This document shows, piece by piece, positions 1 through 5,848 of a DNA stretch of 6,636 nt. The DNA is from Rhodothermaceae bacterium (GTDB lineage Bacteria; Bacteroidota; Rhodothermia; Rhodothermales; JAHEMB01). The translations under genes and the position numbers were made by a program. The notes beneath the pieces are model-generated. The model saw nothing but the letters and a program-made list of their open reading frames with translations. It searched no databases and was not told the origin of the DNA. Position 1 is the stretch's first letter. Each line of letters begins with the position of its first letter. The stretch spans positions 1 through 6,636 of the forward strand of contig JAHEMB010000215.1 in NCBI GenBank assembly GCA_024643915.1, written 5' to 3'.

Positions 1-454
1 CGTAGTGGGCGCGGTTGAGGTGGTCCGGCACGATCAGGTACCCCTCCTCTACGTACGACGGCACGAGGCCCACCTCTTCCAACAGTAGGTTTTCCTCGAC
101 GAACTCGAAGACTGTCCGCCCTTCCTCAATGGCGTCGCGGAACTGCGGCATGGCCCACTGGATCAGGTCTTCGACGTGGCTCATCTCCTTCATGTCCGGC
201 TTCTCATAGATCACCGACTGCGTCTCCGGGTCGATATCCTTGATGCGGCCCGGCAGGGCGTCGCGCAGGCCGTCGAGGCGCTGCACCACCGTCTGGAGTG
301 TACCGTAGAGTTGGATCAGCTCGCCGAGGTGCGGATAGATGACATTCTGCTGAAACGCCTGCCGCGCCGTTTGCAGTCCGTTCAGGACGCGGTACTGCGC
401 GCTCTCGAAATCGTGGCCGGCGCTCAGAAACAGATCGAGGGTCAACGTCGCCAT
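1..454 (-). CDS. Unrecognised protein, N-terminal 151 residues (3' end outside window)
   Basis: An open frame runs without a stop from an ATG at 454 down to the left edge and continues outside the window. I do not recognise the family and assign no function. The visible 151 residues start MATLTLDLFL and form a soluble, mostly helical, acidic sequence with no signal peptide or membrane segment. Residues about 17-67 look like one long amphipathic helix region, followed by KDIDPETQ (72-79) and an acidic segment, FEFVEENLLLEEVGLVPSYVE, at about 116-136. Third codon positions are strongly G/C, matching the neighbouring genes, which supports this strand over the plus-strand frames across the same DNA. 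The start is the first ATG. There is no clear Shine-Dalgarno sequence, as for most genes here. It diverges from the RidA-like gene across a 290-bp spacer. Confidence 0.75.
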   Translation of the reverse strand, partial: MATLTLDLFLSAGHDFESAQYRVLNGLQTARQAFQQNVIYPHLGELIQLYGTLQTVVQRLDGLRDALPGRIKDIDPETQSVIYEKPDMKEMSHVEDLIQWAMPQFRDAIEEGRTVFEFVEENLLLEEVGLVPSYVEEGYLIVPDHLNRAHY

Positions 455-499
455 GACTTCTGCTATGGTTGGTGAGGAGGACAACACGAAGACGCGCTT

Positions 500-529
500 G
501 CGCTAATGCCTCTGAGGCAAAGCCAGCGC
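500..529. other. Two-tier hairpin in the 455-744 spacer
   Basis: GCGCT (500-504) pairs with AGCGC (525-529). Inside it, TGCCT (507-511) pairs with AGGCA (515-519) around a 3-nt loop, with small unpaired stretches between the tiers. It lies about 50 bp upstream of the minus-strand gene that starts at 454, so it could sit in that gene's leader or in its promoter region. No T-tract follows on either strand, so I do not call it a terminator. The rest of the 290-bp spacer shows no convincing promoter. An 87-codon plus-strand frame (469-732) has non-coding-like composition and is not called a gene. Confidence 0.3.
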
Positions 530-624
530 CAAATGCCTGTGTTTGTATCGGTTATCTAGGCGAACGGGTTAAAAGCAGCCTCCAACCGGGGAGGAATGAG
601 GTGTGGATGATGAAAACAAATGAT

Positions 625-688
625 CGTCCAACCGTCCTCTCGTTCAACCGTCCGTACCTTCCCCGTTACACTTCACGTTTCCTTAGTA
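625..688. repeat. Degenerate 8-bp tandem repeat array
   Basis: In an 8-bp register the units at 625-632, 633-640, 641-648 and 649-656 all begin CGT(C/T)C. Alternate units are nearly identical, giving a 14-bp direct repeat with one mismatch (624-637 and 640-653, period 16). Further units to 688 are much more diverged (for example GTTACACT, TCACGTTT). On the minus strand the array reads as purine-rich words such as AACGTGAA. It fills the middle of the spacer between the 454 minus-strand start and the 745 plus-strand start. It resembles the clearer arrays at 1921-1960 and 4168-4236, but the last four units could be chance. Confidence 0.4.
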
Positions 689-744
689 CACAGAATGCCG
701 TACCTTTTTTCCCGAACAGCCTTATCAGTTAAACCAATGTTGCA

Positions 745-1221
745 ATGCTCGCGCGCCTTCTTTCAGCCGTTTTCTGCCTGATCCTCGGTCTTGCCGCCTG
801 CCGCACACAGCAACCGCGGCCCGCCCCGGCGGTGGCCTACCTGATTTCCACAGCCACGGCCGGCCTCGGCCTGCCCTTCTCGGAAGCGGTGCGCGTGGGC
901 AACCTCCTTTTCCTCTCCGGTCAGATCGGTAATAGGCCGGGAACGCTTGAACTGGCGCCGGGAGGCATCCAGGGCGAGATGCAGCAAACGATGGAGAACA
1001 TCCGCCGCATCCTGGAAGCCAATGGCTCCTCGCTCGACGAGGTGGTCAAGTGCACCGTCATGCTGGACGACATCGGCGAGTGGCCTGATGCCAACGCGGT
1101 CTACGTCACCTTCTTCCAGAACAACCTCCCCGCCCGCAGCGCCTTCGGCGCCGACGGCCTCGCCCTGGGTGCCCGTGTCGAGGTCGAGTGCATTGCTACG
1201 GTTGGAGTGAGTGGCGAGTAG
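745..1221 (+). CDS. RidA/YjgF-family protein with lipoprotein signal peptide
   Basis: This 158-residue protein has a bacterial lipoprotein signal: basic start (MLARLL), hydrophobic core (residues 5-18) and lipobox Leu-Ala-Ala-Cys with lipidation Cys19. A short proline-rich linker (20-30) leads to one complete RidA domain (about 31-153). Family landmarks are LFLSGQIG (55-62), the NIRRILEANGSSLDEVVKCTV helix region (85-105), LPARSAF (128-134) and VEVECIA (145-151). RidA enzymes hydrolyse reactive enamines/imines. The substrate-binding Arg (Arg131) and the Glu matching E. coli Glu120 (Glu146) are present, while the usual active-site Tyr is Phe45. Most RidA proteins are cytosolic; this one should be membrane-anchored on the periplasmic side. 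It is converging with the gene at 1270-1872. Its last four codons lie in an inverted heptamer repeat. The ATG at 745 is the only start that keeps the signal peptide. Confidence 0.9.
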   Translation: MLARLLSAVFCLILGLAACRTQQPRPAPAVAYLISTATAGLGLPFSEAVRVGNLLFLSGQIGNRPGTLELAPGGIQGEMQQTMENIRRILEANGSSLDEVVKCTVMLDDIGEWPDANAVYVTFFQNNLPARSAFGADGLALGARVEVECIATVGVSGE

Positions 1222-1287
1222 CGGGCGGGAGAAGAGCGAATAGAGGGAGGGAATGCGCCCATTCGCTCTTCACCATTCGCCACTCAC
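1207..1287. repeat. Inverted pair of 7-bp repeat arrays at a convergent gene junction
   Basis: Two perfect 11-bp inverted pairs are nested here: 1207-1217 with 1277-1287 (GTGAGTGGCGA and its complement) and 1231-1241 with 1261-1271 (GAAGAGCGAAT and its complement), with a 19-nt centre. Each arm is itself a degenerate tandem array of a heptamer close to G(C/T)GA(A/G)T(G/A). On the minus strand the units run from 1287 to 1260 as GTGAGTG, GCGAATG, GTGAAGA and GCGAATG; on the plus strand as GTGAGTG, GCGAGTA, GCGGGCG, then a broken register and GCGAATA at 1236-1242. The arms overlap the 3' ends of both facing genes. It could fold into a long imperfect stem and act as a bidirectional terminator, but no T-tract is present on either strand. 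Confidence 0.75.
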
Positions 1288-1872
1288 GCTCATGAGCCAC
1301 GCCGGGTAACTGAAGGAGTCGGTGGAGGCGAGCGAGGGCGGGTCGCCGTGGTGGAAGACGTGGGCGGCGGTGCGATGAAGCATTTCGTGCAGGCGGTCTT
1401 CGTCGCCATAGGACTCGAAGCAGAGGCTCCAGAAAACCTGCCTCCCCGCTTCCACCTGCGATAGTTCCACCTCACAGCCGCTTGCCGGCGCCTCGCTTCC
1501 CGAAACCCTCCGCACCTGCCCGTCCTCCTCCACCTGGTAAGCGAGCAGGCGGCGCGTTTTGGCGACGGCCAGCCAGCGCTCATCGTTTGCTGCCTCCCCG
1601 CCCTGCACGGCGAAGCTCCACTTGCGCCACCGCTCCTCCTGCCCGATGATGCGCGGGTGCAGTGCGGCCTTCATACCCTCCGCATCGCGCCGCTTCACCT
1701 CAAGCTGCCCCTCGCGCAGCTTCACATTGAGCGCTGGACCGGTGGGGCACAAGTAGCGATCCGTACGCGTCGCAGCCGTCGGCTCGCCCTCAGCCAGCCC
1801 GGCAAACCACGCCGCCACGTGGTCAGGGATCGGCCCCGCTAGGAACCAGCGGACCTCGGCAGTTGCTCTCAT
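1270..1872 (-). CDS. Conserved-looking protein of unknown function, possibly CYTH-like
   Basis: A 200-residue soluble protein with no signal peptide or membrane segment. I cannot name the family with certainty. The N-terminal strand AEVRWF (5-10), the Arg/Lys-Glu alternation in VKLREGQLEVKRR (50-62) and the late acidic strand CEVELSQV (133-140) recall the layout of CYTH triphosphate-tunnel proteins, and proteins with a similar EVRWF...KLREG...EVK pattern occur in cyanobacteria. This is pattern resemblance only. The canonical ExExK motif is not met. A conserved-looking end, FSYPAWL (187-193), precedes residues SVSGEW, whose last codons lie in the inverted heptamer repeat shared with the RidA-like gene. 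The start is ATG at 1872, with AT-rich DNA (1876-1892) just upstream and no Shine-Dalgarno sequence. It diverges from speA. Confidence 0.75.
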   Translation of the reverse strand: MRATAEVRWFLAGPIPDHVAAWFAGLAEGEPTAATRTDRYLCPTGPALNVKLREGQLEVKRRDAEGMKAALHPRIIGQEERWRKWSFAVQGGEAANDERWLAVAKTRRLLAYQVEEDGQVRRVSGSEAPASGCEVELSQVEAGRQVFWSLCFESYGDEDRLHEMLHRTAAHVFHHGDPPSLASTDSFSYPAWLMSVSGEW

Positions 1873-1920
1873 GGCATCTTTTTGTTTACTATTTGAGGTC
1901 CAGACAAATGCCTGCCCTCT

Positions 1921-1960
1921 CTCCGGCTCCCCAACTCTCCGGCTCTCCGACTCCCCAGCC
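1921..1960. repeat. 8-bp tandem repeat array, five units
   Basis: Five consecutive octamers share the consensus CTCCGGCT. The units at 1921-1928 and 1937-1944 are identical, 1945-1952 (CTCCGACT) differs at one base, and 1929-1936 and 1953-1960 are more diverged. An exact 11-bp direct repeat results (1919-1929 and 1935-1945, period 16). The minus strand reads AGCCGGAG-like, purine-rich. The array sits in the 199-bp divergent spacer between the minus-strand start at 1872 and the speA start at 2072, where promoters for both genes must lie. I see no convincing -35/-10 pair in the rest of that spacer. Confidence 0.65.
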
Positions 1961-2071
1961 CGTCCTTATCCTGCAAAGAAGACCAAACGGGCCGCGTTCC
2001 ACCGAAACAGACGCCGCGCCGTTACGTTCGTTCAACGCTTTTTGCCCACCCATCCACTGCCCTAGAATCTC

Positions 2072-4069
2072 TTGGCTGAACTCGACCTCTCTGCCCCACC
2101 GCAAGCACCGGGAAATCTCTCGTGGACACCGCAGGACGCTGAGCGGCTGTACCACGTTGCGGCCTGGGGCTCCGGCTTCTTTTCGATCAACCGGGCGGGG
2201 CACGTGAGCGTCTGCCCCACGCCTGAGCGAGACCTGGAGATCGACCTCTTTGAGGTGGTCGAGCACCTGCGGGCGCGTGGCGCGGCCTTCCCCCTCCTGC
2301 TGCGGTTTCAGGATCTGCTGAAGGCGCGCGTGGTGCACCTCAACGAAGCTTTTCGCGCGGCCATAGAGGCAGCAGGGTACGCGGGGCGCTACCAGAGCGT
2401 CTTTCCCATCAAGGTCAACCAACTCCGCGAGGTCGTCGAGGAGATCATCGAGGCGGGGCGGCCCTATGGCAACGGGCTCGAGTGCGGCTCGAAAGCCGAG
2501 CTCGTCGCCACCCTGCCTTATCTGGATGACGACGCGATGCCGCTCCTCTGCAACGGCGCTAAGGATGCAGACATGATGGCCCTCCTGCTAGCCGGACGGC
2601 AACTCGGCAAGAACGTCCTGCCGGTGGTGGAGCGCTACGAAGAGTTCGACCTGCTGAGCCGCCTGCACGGGGAGATGGAGGCCGACGGCGCACAGATCGA
2701 TCTCCAGTTCGGCGCGCGCGTAAGGCTCTCCACCACGGGTGCCGGTCTCTGGGCCGAGAGCGGCGGCGAGAACTCGAAGTTCGGCCTGTCCCTCAGCGAA
2801 CTCCTCCGCCTCGTCGAAACGCTCGAAGCTGAAGGACAGACCAGCGCGTTTCGACTGCTGCACTTCCACCTCGGCAGCCAGATCGCCGACGCCCAGACGG
2901 TGCGGCAGGCCGTGCAGGAGGCGGGCCGCATCTACGCGCGCCTGCGCCGCCGCGGCCTCCCTCTCGAATATTTCGACGTGGGGGGCGGGCTGGGCGTGCC
3001 CTACGAGGCCGGCAACCCCGAAGCCCTCGGCCACATCAATTATCGGCTGGAGGACTATGCGCGCGTCATCGTCGCCTCGCTCAAGGCCGTGTGTGACGAC
3101 GAAGGCGTGCCCCACCCGACGATTATCTCCGAGAGCGGGCGCGCCATCACCGCGCACCACTCGGTGCTCGTCGTGGAGGTGGCGGGCACGCGGACGAAGG
3201 AAGGCGTCGAAGCCGGTGAGGCGGCCGACGGGATGCATCCGGCTGTGCGAGAGCTGCGCGCCCTCCTCGATCCCCTTGAAGAAGCGTCCCCGGCGAACCA
3301 CAGCGAGGACCGCGCCGGGCTGCTCCAGGGAGCCCTCGACGCCGCCGAGGCCATGCGGGGACAACTGCGCAGCCTGTTCCGCACCGGCCAGCTTACGCTC
3401 GAAGAAAAAGCCCTCGGCGACCGGCTCTACTGGGCGATCTGCCGGCGGCTCCTCGCGCACACTCGCCCTCTGCCTTCCGACCAGCTTTCCGACGACCTGA
3501 AACGCCTCGACGGCCTCCTCGTCGATCATTACCTCTGCAACTTCTCCGTCTTCCGGTCGATGATCGACCACTGGGCCATTGGGCAACGCTTCCCTGTGAT
3601 GCCCCTCCACCGCCTCGACGAAGAACCCACCGAGCGCGGCCTCCTCGTCGATCTCACGTGCGACTCCGACGGCAAGGTGGCGAAATTCGTTGCGCCAGAG
3701 GGCGACAAGCGCTGCCTGGAACTCCACCCCTTCCGCCCCGGCGCGCCCTACTACCTCGGCCTTTTCCTGATGGGCGCCTACCAGGACGTGATGGGCGACG
3801 CCCACAACCTCTTCGGCCACCCCGCCGAGGCCCACGTCTACGCCGACGCCAACGAGCCCGGCAACTTCTACGTCGAAGAAATGATCGACGGCACGAGCGT
3901 GCAGGCCCAACTCGCCCTCGTCCAATATTACCCGAACGACTTGGAGCGCCGCATGAACGCACTCTTGCAGGAGAAGGTAAAGGCCGGGCAGGTGCGCCCG
4001 AAACAGGGCGTGGCCCTCCTGGGCCAATACCGCCGCCTCTTCCGCGCCCTCACGTATCTAGATCTGTGA
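2072..4069 (+). CDS. speA: Biosynthetic arginine decarboxylase (SpeA), TTG start
   Basis: A 665-residue PLP-dependent fold-III decarboxylase that converts L-arginine to agmatine and CO2, the first step of the agmatine route to putrescine. The length matches the family (about 630-660). Family landmarks in order: WGSGFFSINRAGHV (32-45), PLLLRF (74-79), FPIKVNQ (111-117) with PLP-binding Lys114, HFHLGSQ (264-270), DVGGGLGVPY (302-311) on the PLP-phosphate side, ESGRAITAHH (354-363), the CDSDGK site (530-535) with the catalytic Cys, and GAYQDVMGDAHNLFG (568-582). The start is TTG: an in-frame TAG lies only two codons upstream (2063-2065), and the first in-frame ATG is far inside the barrel domain, so no other start keeps the family N-terminus. 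No Shine-Dalgarno sequence is visible. No agmatinase, agmatine deiminase or other polyamine gene is in the window. Confidence 0.97.
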   Translation: MAELDLSAPPQAPGNLSWTPQDAERLYHVAAWGSGFFSINRAGHVSVCPTPERDLEIDLFEVVEHLRARGAAFPLLLRFQDLLKARVVHLNEAFRAAIEAAGYAGRYQSVFPIKVNQLREVVEEIIEAGRPYGNGLECGSKAELVATLPYLDDDAMPLLCNGAKDADMMALLLAGRQLGKNVLPVVERYEEFDLLSRLHGEMEADGAQIDLQFGARVRLSTTGAGLWAESGGENSKFGLSLSELLRLVETLEAEGQTSAFRLLHFHLGSQIADAQTVRQAVQEAGRIYARLRRRGLPLEYFDVGGGLGVPYEAGNPEALGHINYRLEDYARVIVASLKAVCDDEGVPHPTIISESGRAITAHHSVLVVEVAGTRTKEGVEAGEAADGMHPAVRELRALLDPLEEASPANHSEDRAGLLQGALDAAEAMRGQLRSLFRTGQLTLEEKALGDRLYWAICRRLLAHTRPLPSDQLSDDLKRLDGLLVDHYLCNFSVFRSMIDHWAIGQRFPVMPLHRLDEEPTERGLLVDLTCDSDGKVAKFVAPEGDKRCLELHPFRPGAPYYLGLFLMGAYQDVMGDAHNLFGHPAEAHVYADANEPGNFYVEEMIDGTSVQAQLALVQYYPNDLERRMNALLQEKVKAGQVRPKQGVALLGQYRRLFRALTYLDL

Positions 4070-4321
4070 AGTCGGCGGCGTGCTGCGCGGGCAAGAGCAG
4101 AAAGAGCGGTCAGCCGTCAGCTTTCCTCTTTTCAGTAAGCTCACCCAAGCTGTGCGCTCTTCGGAGGGACACGGAGAGAGGGAGACACGGAGACGCGGCG
4201 CTCTGTTTTTTCACCGTGTCGCCCCTTCGCCGCGTCCCCGCGCCGCCTCAGACAAAGTGCCAGATCAACACGTCACAACTTGGGTTAAGCCAACCGCTGA
4301 CGCCAGCCCGCTCTCCGCCGG
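4070..4321. other. Convergent spacer between speA and the CYTH gene
   Basis: This 252-bp stretch has no supported gene; the frames across it read into low-complexity Arg/Pro-rich sequence. Just after the speA stop, a weak imperfect stem is possible between about 4092 and 4132 (AAGAG...AAAG against CTTT...CTCTT). It is followed by a pyrimidine-rich tail and could end speA transcription, but I rate this low. The main structure is the inverted octamer array at 4168-4236. From 4240 to the CYTH stop I see nothing distinctive. Confidence 0.6.
4168..4236. repeat. Inverted pair of 8-bp tandem arrays at a convergent junction
   Basis: On the plus strand four octamers run back to back: GACACGGA (4168-4175), GAGAGGGA, GACACGGA (4184-4191) and GACGCGGC (4192-4199). 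After a 13-nt centre containing six T's, three octamers of the same family run on the minus strand: GACACGGT (4220-4213), GAAGGGGC (4228-4221) and GACGCGGC (4236-4229). Exact complementary pairs are 4184-4190 with 4214-4220 and 4192-4200 with 4228-4236, which interleave rather than nest. The arms can also pair in other registers, for example 4192-4198 with 4214-4220 including one G-T pair. The organisation matches the inverted heptamer array at 1207-1287. Confidence 0.7.
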
Positions 4322-4846
4322 CTACGCATCGCCTGCTTTGGCCTGAAGGAGCAGGTCGCTATAGGAAACGGAAACGAGCGCCTCGGACGGCAGGTTGAAA
4401 AGATCGAGGTAGTGCTCGCATTGCTCCTGCAAACGCGCCTTCCCGAGCGTCCCCTCGGCATCGATGGCCTCGATCTCGACGAAGCGGCCGAGATCGGCTA
4501 CCATGTCGAGGTGGAACTTGACGTTGTCGATGAAGAAGATCTCGCGCCGCTTATCCACCACCACGCGCACGCCGAGCGCCTGCGCCAGCATTGCCTGGAG
4601 AGCGCTGCCGGGCTGGGGGTGGTAAAGCAGCACACGCGACGGCTTCGGCGTGGGCTGGTCGGTGCGGTCGTAGCAGATGAGGGCGTTCTCGATGTTGCCC
4701 TCCCGCCACTTCATCCGCCCCCGGCTGACGTGGTAATAGGTGTCAATCTGGTGGTCCTCCCCCACGAAGCGGGCGTTCTCGTGACGCAGCAGGCGGCGGA
4801 TGCGGTCGTGCTCGGCGCACCGTGCCTTGATTTCGACGATAAGCAT
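4322..4846 (-). CDS. CYTH-domain protein (class IV adenylate cyclase / triphosphatase family)
   Basis: A 174-residue single CYTH domain, the usual length. These proteins form a beta-barrel tunnel that binds triphosphates through acidic and basic strands plus divalent metal; bacterial members hydrolyse inorganic triphosphate or thiamine triphosphate, or rarely make cAMP. Visible landmarks: the N-terminal strand IVEIKARC (3-10), where Glu5 and Lys7 fit the ExExK motif but its first Glu is Ile3; DTYYHV (35-40); the basic strand GRMKWREGNIENALICYDR (43-61); KRREIFFIDNVKFHLDMV (99-116); and the acidic strand FVEIEAID (122-129). This pattern matches the type often annotated as class IV adenylate cyclase in Bacteroidota, and the true activity cannot be read from sequence. 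The ATG at 4846 starts directly at the first strand, as is typical. It faces speA and diverges from the small membrane-protein gene. Confidence 0.88.
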   Translation of the reverse strand: MLIVEIKARCAEHDRIRRLLRHENARFVGEDHQIDTYYHVSRGRMKWREGNIENALICYDRTDQPTPKPSRVLLYHPQPGSALQAMLAQALGVRVVVDKRREIFFIDNVKFHLDMVADLGRFVEIEAIDAEGTLGKARLQEQCEHYLDLFNLPSEALVSVSYSDLLLQAKAGDA

Positions 4847-4886
4847 GGGGGCCTCGCTGGGATGGCAGGGGGACGACGTGTTGGTG

Positions 4887-4928
4887 CAAGAAACGAAACG
4901 TTAACAGAAAGACACAAACGGACAGAAT
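4887..4928. repeat. Possible degenerate 8-bp repeat, A-rich
   Basis: An A-rich stretch in the 143-bp divergent spacer (4847-4989) can be read as about five octamers of the type AACAGAAA / GACACAAA (for example 4903-4910 and 4911-4918). It is weaker than the other arrays and could be ordinary AT-rich promoter DNA. I list it because its position and register match the other spacers. Nothing else distinctive is seen in this spacer apart from the weak promoter-like pair at 4927-4954. Confidence 0.25.
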
Positions 4929-4954
4929 CATACCCCGCGAGCCGCTGATACAAA
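4927..4954 (-). promoter_or_regulatory. Weak sigma70-like promoter for the CYTH gene
   Basis: Read on the minus strand, TATGAT (4932-4927) matches TATAAT at five of six positions. A poor -35, TTTGTA (4954-4949), lies 16 bp upstream. Transcription would begin near 4920 and give a leader of about 73 nt before the ATG at 4846. The -35 is weak, so this is a candidate only. Confidence 0.25.
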
Positions 4955-4989
4955 CTATCGTAGTCCGCCCACTGTAACCGCCCCCTGCG

Positions 4990-5250
4990 ATGATCGAAAT
5001 GCTTGTCCTGATCGTGGGAGTCATGCCCCTCTTCGTCGGGCTCTACGCGATCAAACTCATCCGCCGGAGCGACGACGAAGGCTCCGGCGACCCCCCGCCG
5101 CCGCCCCAGCCCGAGCCGCCGCTGCCGCTCCTCCCTCCCTCCCTGGAACCGCGACGACCGCACCGCCCGCAGAGCCGCCGCGACGACCGCACCCCCGTCG
5201 CCTGTACGCCCCTCCGCAGCACGAGCTGGCCCCGCGTACCCAGGTGCTGA
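4990..5250 (+). CDS. Small one-pass membrane protein with proline/arginine-rich tail
   Basis: An 86-residue frame. Residues 4-22 (MLVLIVGVMPLFVGLYAIK) form one hydrophobic transmembrane segment followed by a basic/acidic boundary (LIRRSDDEG), then a proline-rich stretch with five consecutive prolines (35-39), and an Arg/Pro-rich tail ending in Cys86. No family is recognised. The N-terminus and G/C-rich third positions look coding. The tail is less convincing because the proline-rich DNA is open in more than one frame, and the frame used by the next gene is also open across it; a frameshift near the C-run at about 5090-5095 cannot be excluded. Its TGA (5248-5250) overlaps a GTG of the next gene's frame (5244) and lies 23 bp before that gene's ATG, so the two are probably co-transcribed. 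Confidence 0.55.
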   Translation: MIEMLVLIVGVMPLFVGLYAIKLIRRSDDEGSGDPPPPPQPEPPLPLLPPSLEPRRPHRPQSRRDDRTPVACTPLRSTSWPRVPRC

Positions 5251-5273
5251 ACCCCGACACTTTGCCTGCCAGG

Positions 5274-5831
5274 ATGGAAGCCCAGCACTCTATAGCCGGC
5301 ACGGCGCTCCGCCTCCTCCAGGGCGATCTTACAGAGGCCAGGGTGGATGCCGTGGTGAACGCAGCCAACAGCAGCCTGATGGGCGGCGGCGGCGTGGACG
5401 GCGCCCTTCACCGGCGCGGCGGCCCGGCCATCCGGGAGGCATGTACAACCATCCGTCGCGAACAGTATCCCGACGGCCTGCCCACCGGCGAGGCGGTCAC
5501 CACCACGGCGGGCGACCTGCCGGCCCGGCACGTCATTCACACCGTCGGCCCAGTGTGGCGCGGTGGCGGGCAGGGCGAAGCCCAGACGCTGGCGAACGCC
5601 TACCGCCATTCGCTCGAACAAGCACGCGCGCACGGCCTCCGCACCGTCGCCTTCCCCTCCATCAGCACCGGCGCGTACGGCTACCCCATCGACCAGGCTG
5701 CCCGCGTGGCCCTCACCACGGTGACCGATTCCCTGCGCCGGCACGCCGGCGCCTTCGACGAGGTGCAATTCGTCCTCTTCTCTCGAGCCGACTTCGATAC
5801 ATACCGGCAGGCGCTCGAAGCGCTCGGTTAG
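5274..5831 (+). CDS. ymdB: Macrodomain ADP-ribose / O-acetyl-ADP-ribose hydrolase, YmdB type
   Basis: A complete single macrodomain of 185 residues from ATG 5274 (195 from an in-frame GTG at 5244); E. coli YmdB has 177. The family removes ADP-ribose from acidic residues and deacetylates O-acetyl-ADP-ribose, in the cytosol. Motifs, numbered from the ATG: QGDLT (16-20) for adenine binding; VNAANSSLMGGGGVDGALH (28-46), with the metal- or water-binding Asn and catalytic Asp42; LPTGEAV...AGDLPARHVIHTVGPVWRGG (69-98), very close to E. coli YmdB; and the phosphate loop FPSISTGAYGYP (127-138) with Tyr135 at the YmdB Tyr126 position. All key residues are present, so it should be active. I chose the ATG because the family begins only a few residues before QGDLT. 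The symbol is the E. coli YmdB; Bacillus ymdB is an unrelated gene. No DarT-like toxin partner adjoins it. Confidence 0.93.
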   Translation: MEAQHSIAGTALRLLQGDLTEARVDAVVNAANSSLMGGGGVDGALHRRGGPAIREACTTIRREQYPDGLPTGEAVTTTAGDLPARHVIHTVGPVWRGGGQGEAQTLANAYRHSLEQARAHGLRTVAFPSISTGAYGYPIDQAARVALTTVTDSLRRHAGAFDEVQFVLFSRADFDTYRQALEALG

Positions 5832-5848
5832 CGGCCTCCGGCCTGCGG

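Noticed and set aside
15..475. Two plus-strand frames (15-209 and 176-475)
   Set aside because: They lie opposite the minus-strand gene 1-454, whose frame has the expected G/C third positions and a sensible protein.
624..653. Direct repeats with period 16 as a possible CRISPR or operator pair
   Set aside because: The repeats are only 14 bp with a 2-bp gap and fit an 8-bp tandem register; there are no spacer-length gaps and no cas genes.
469..732. An 87-codon plus-strand frame in the first spacer
   Set aside because: Codon use is unlike its neighbours, the protein has no recognisable features, and the frame crosses a hairpin and a short tandem array.
1207..1287. Inverted repeat as the terminal repeats of an insertion element
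   Set aside because: Only a 19-nt centre lies between the inner arms, there is no transposase, and the arms are built from heptamers.
2588..4027. A 479-codon open frame on the minus strand
   Set aside because: It is antisense to speA, whose catalytic motifs are complete. The predicted protein has no recognisable motif.
5274..5831. Macrodomain as a DarG-type antitoxin
   Set aside because: The sequence follows YmdB closely throughout and stands alone; no DarT-like ADP-ribosyltransferase gene adjoins it.
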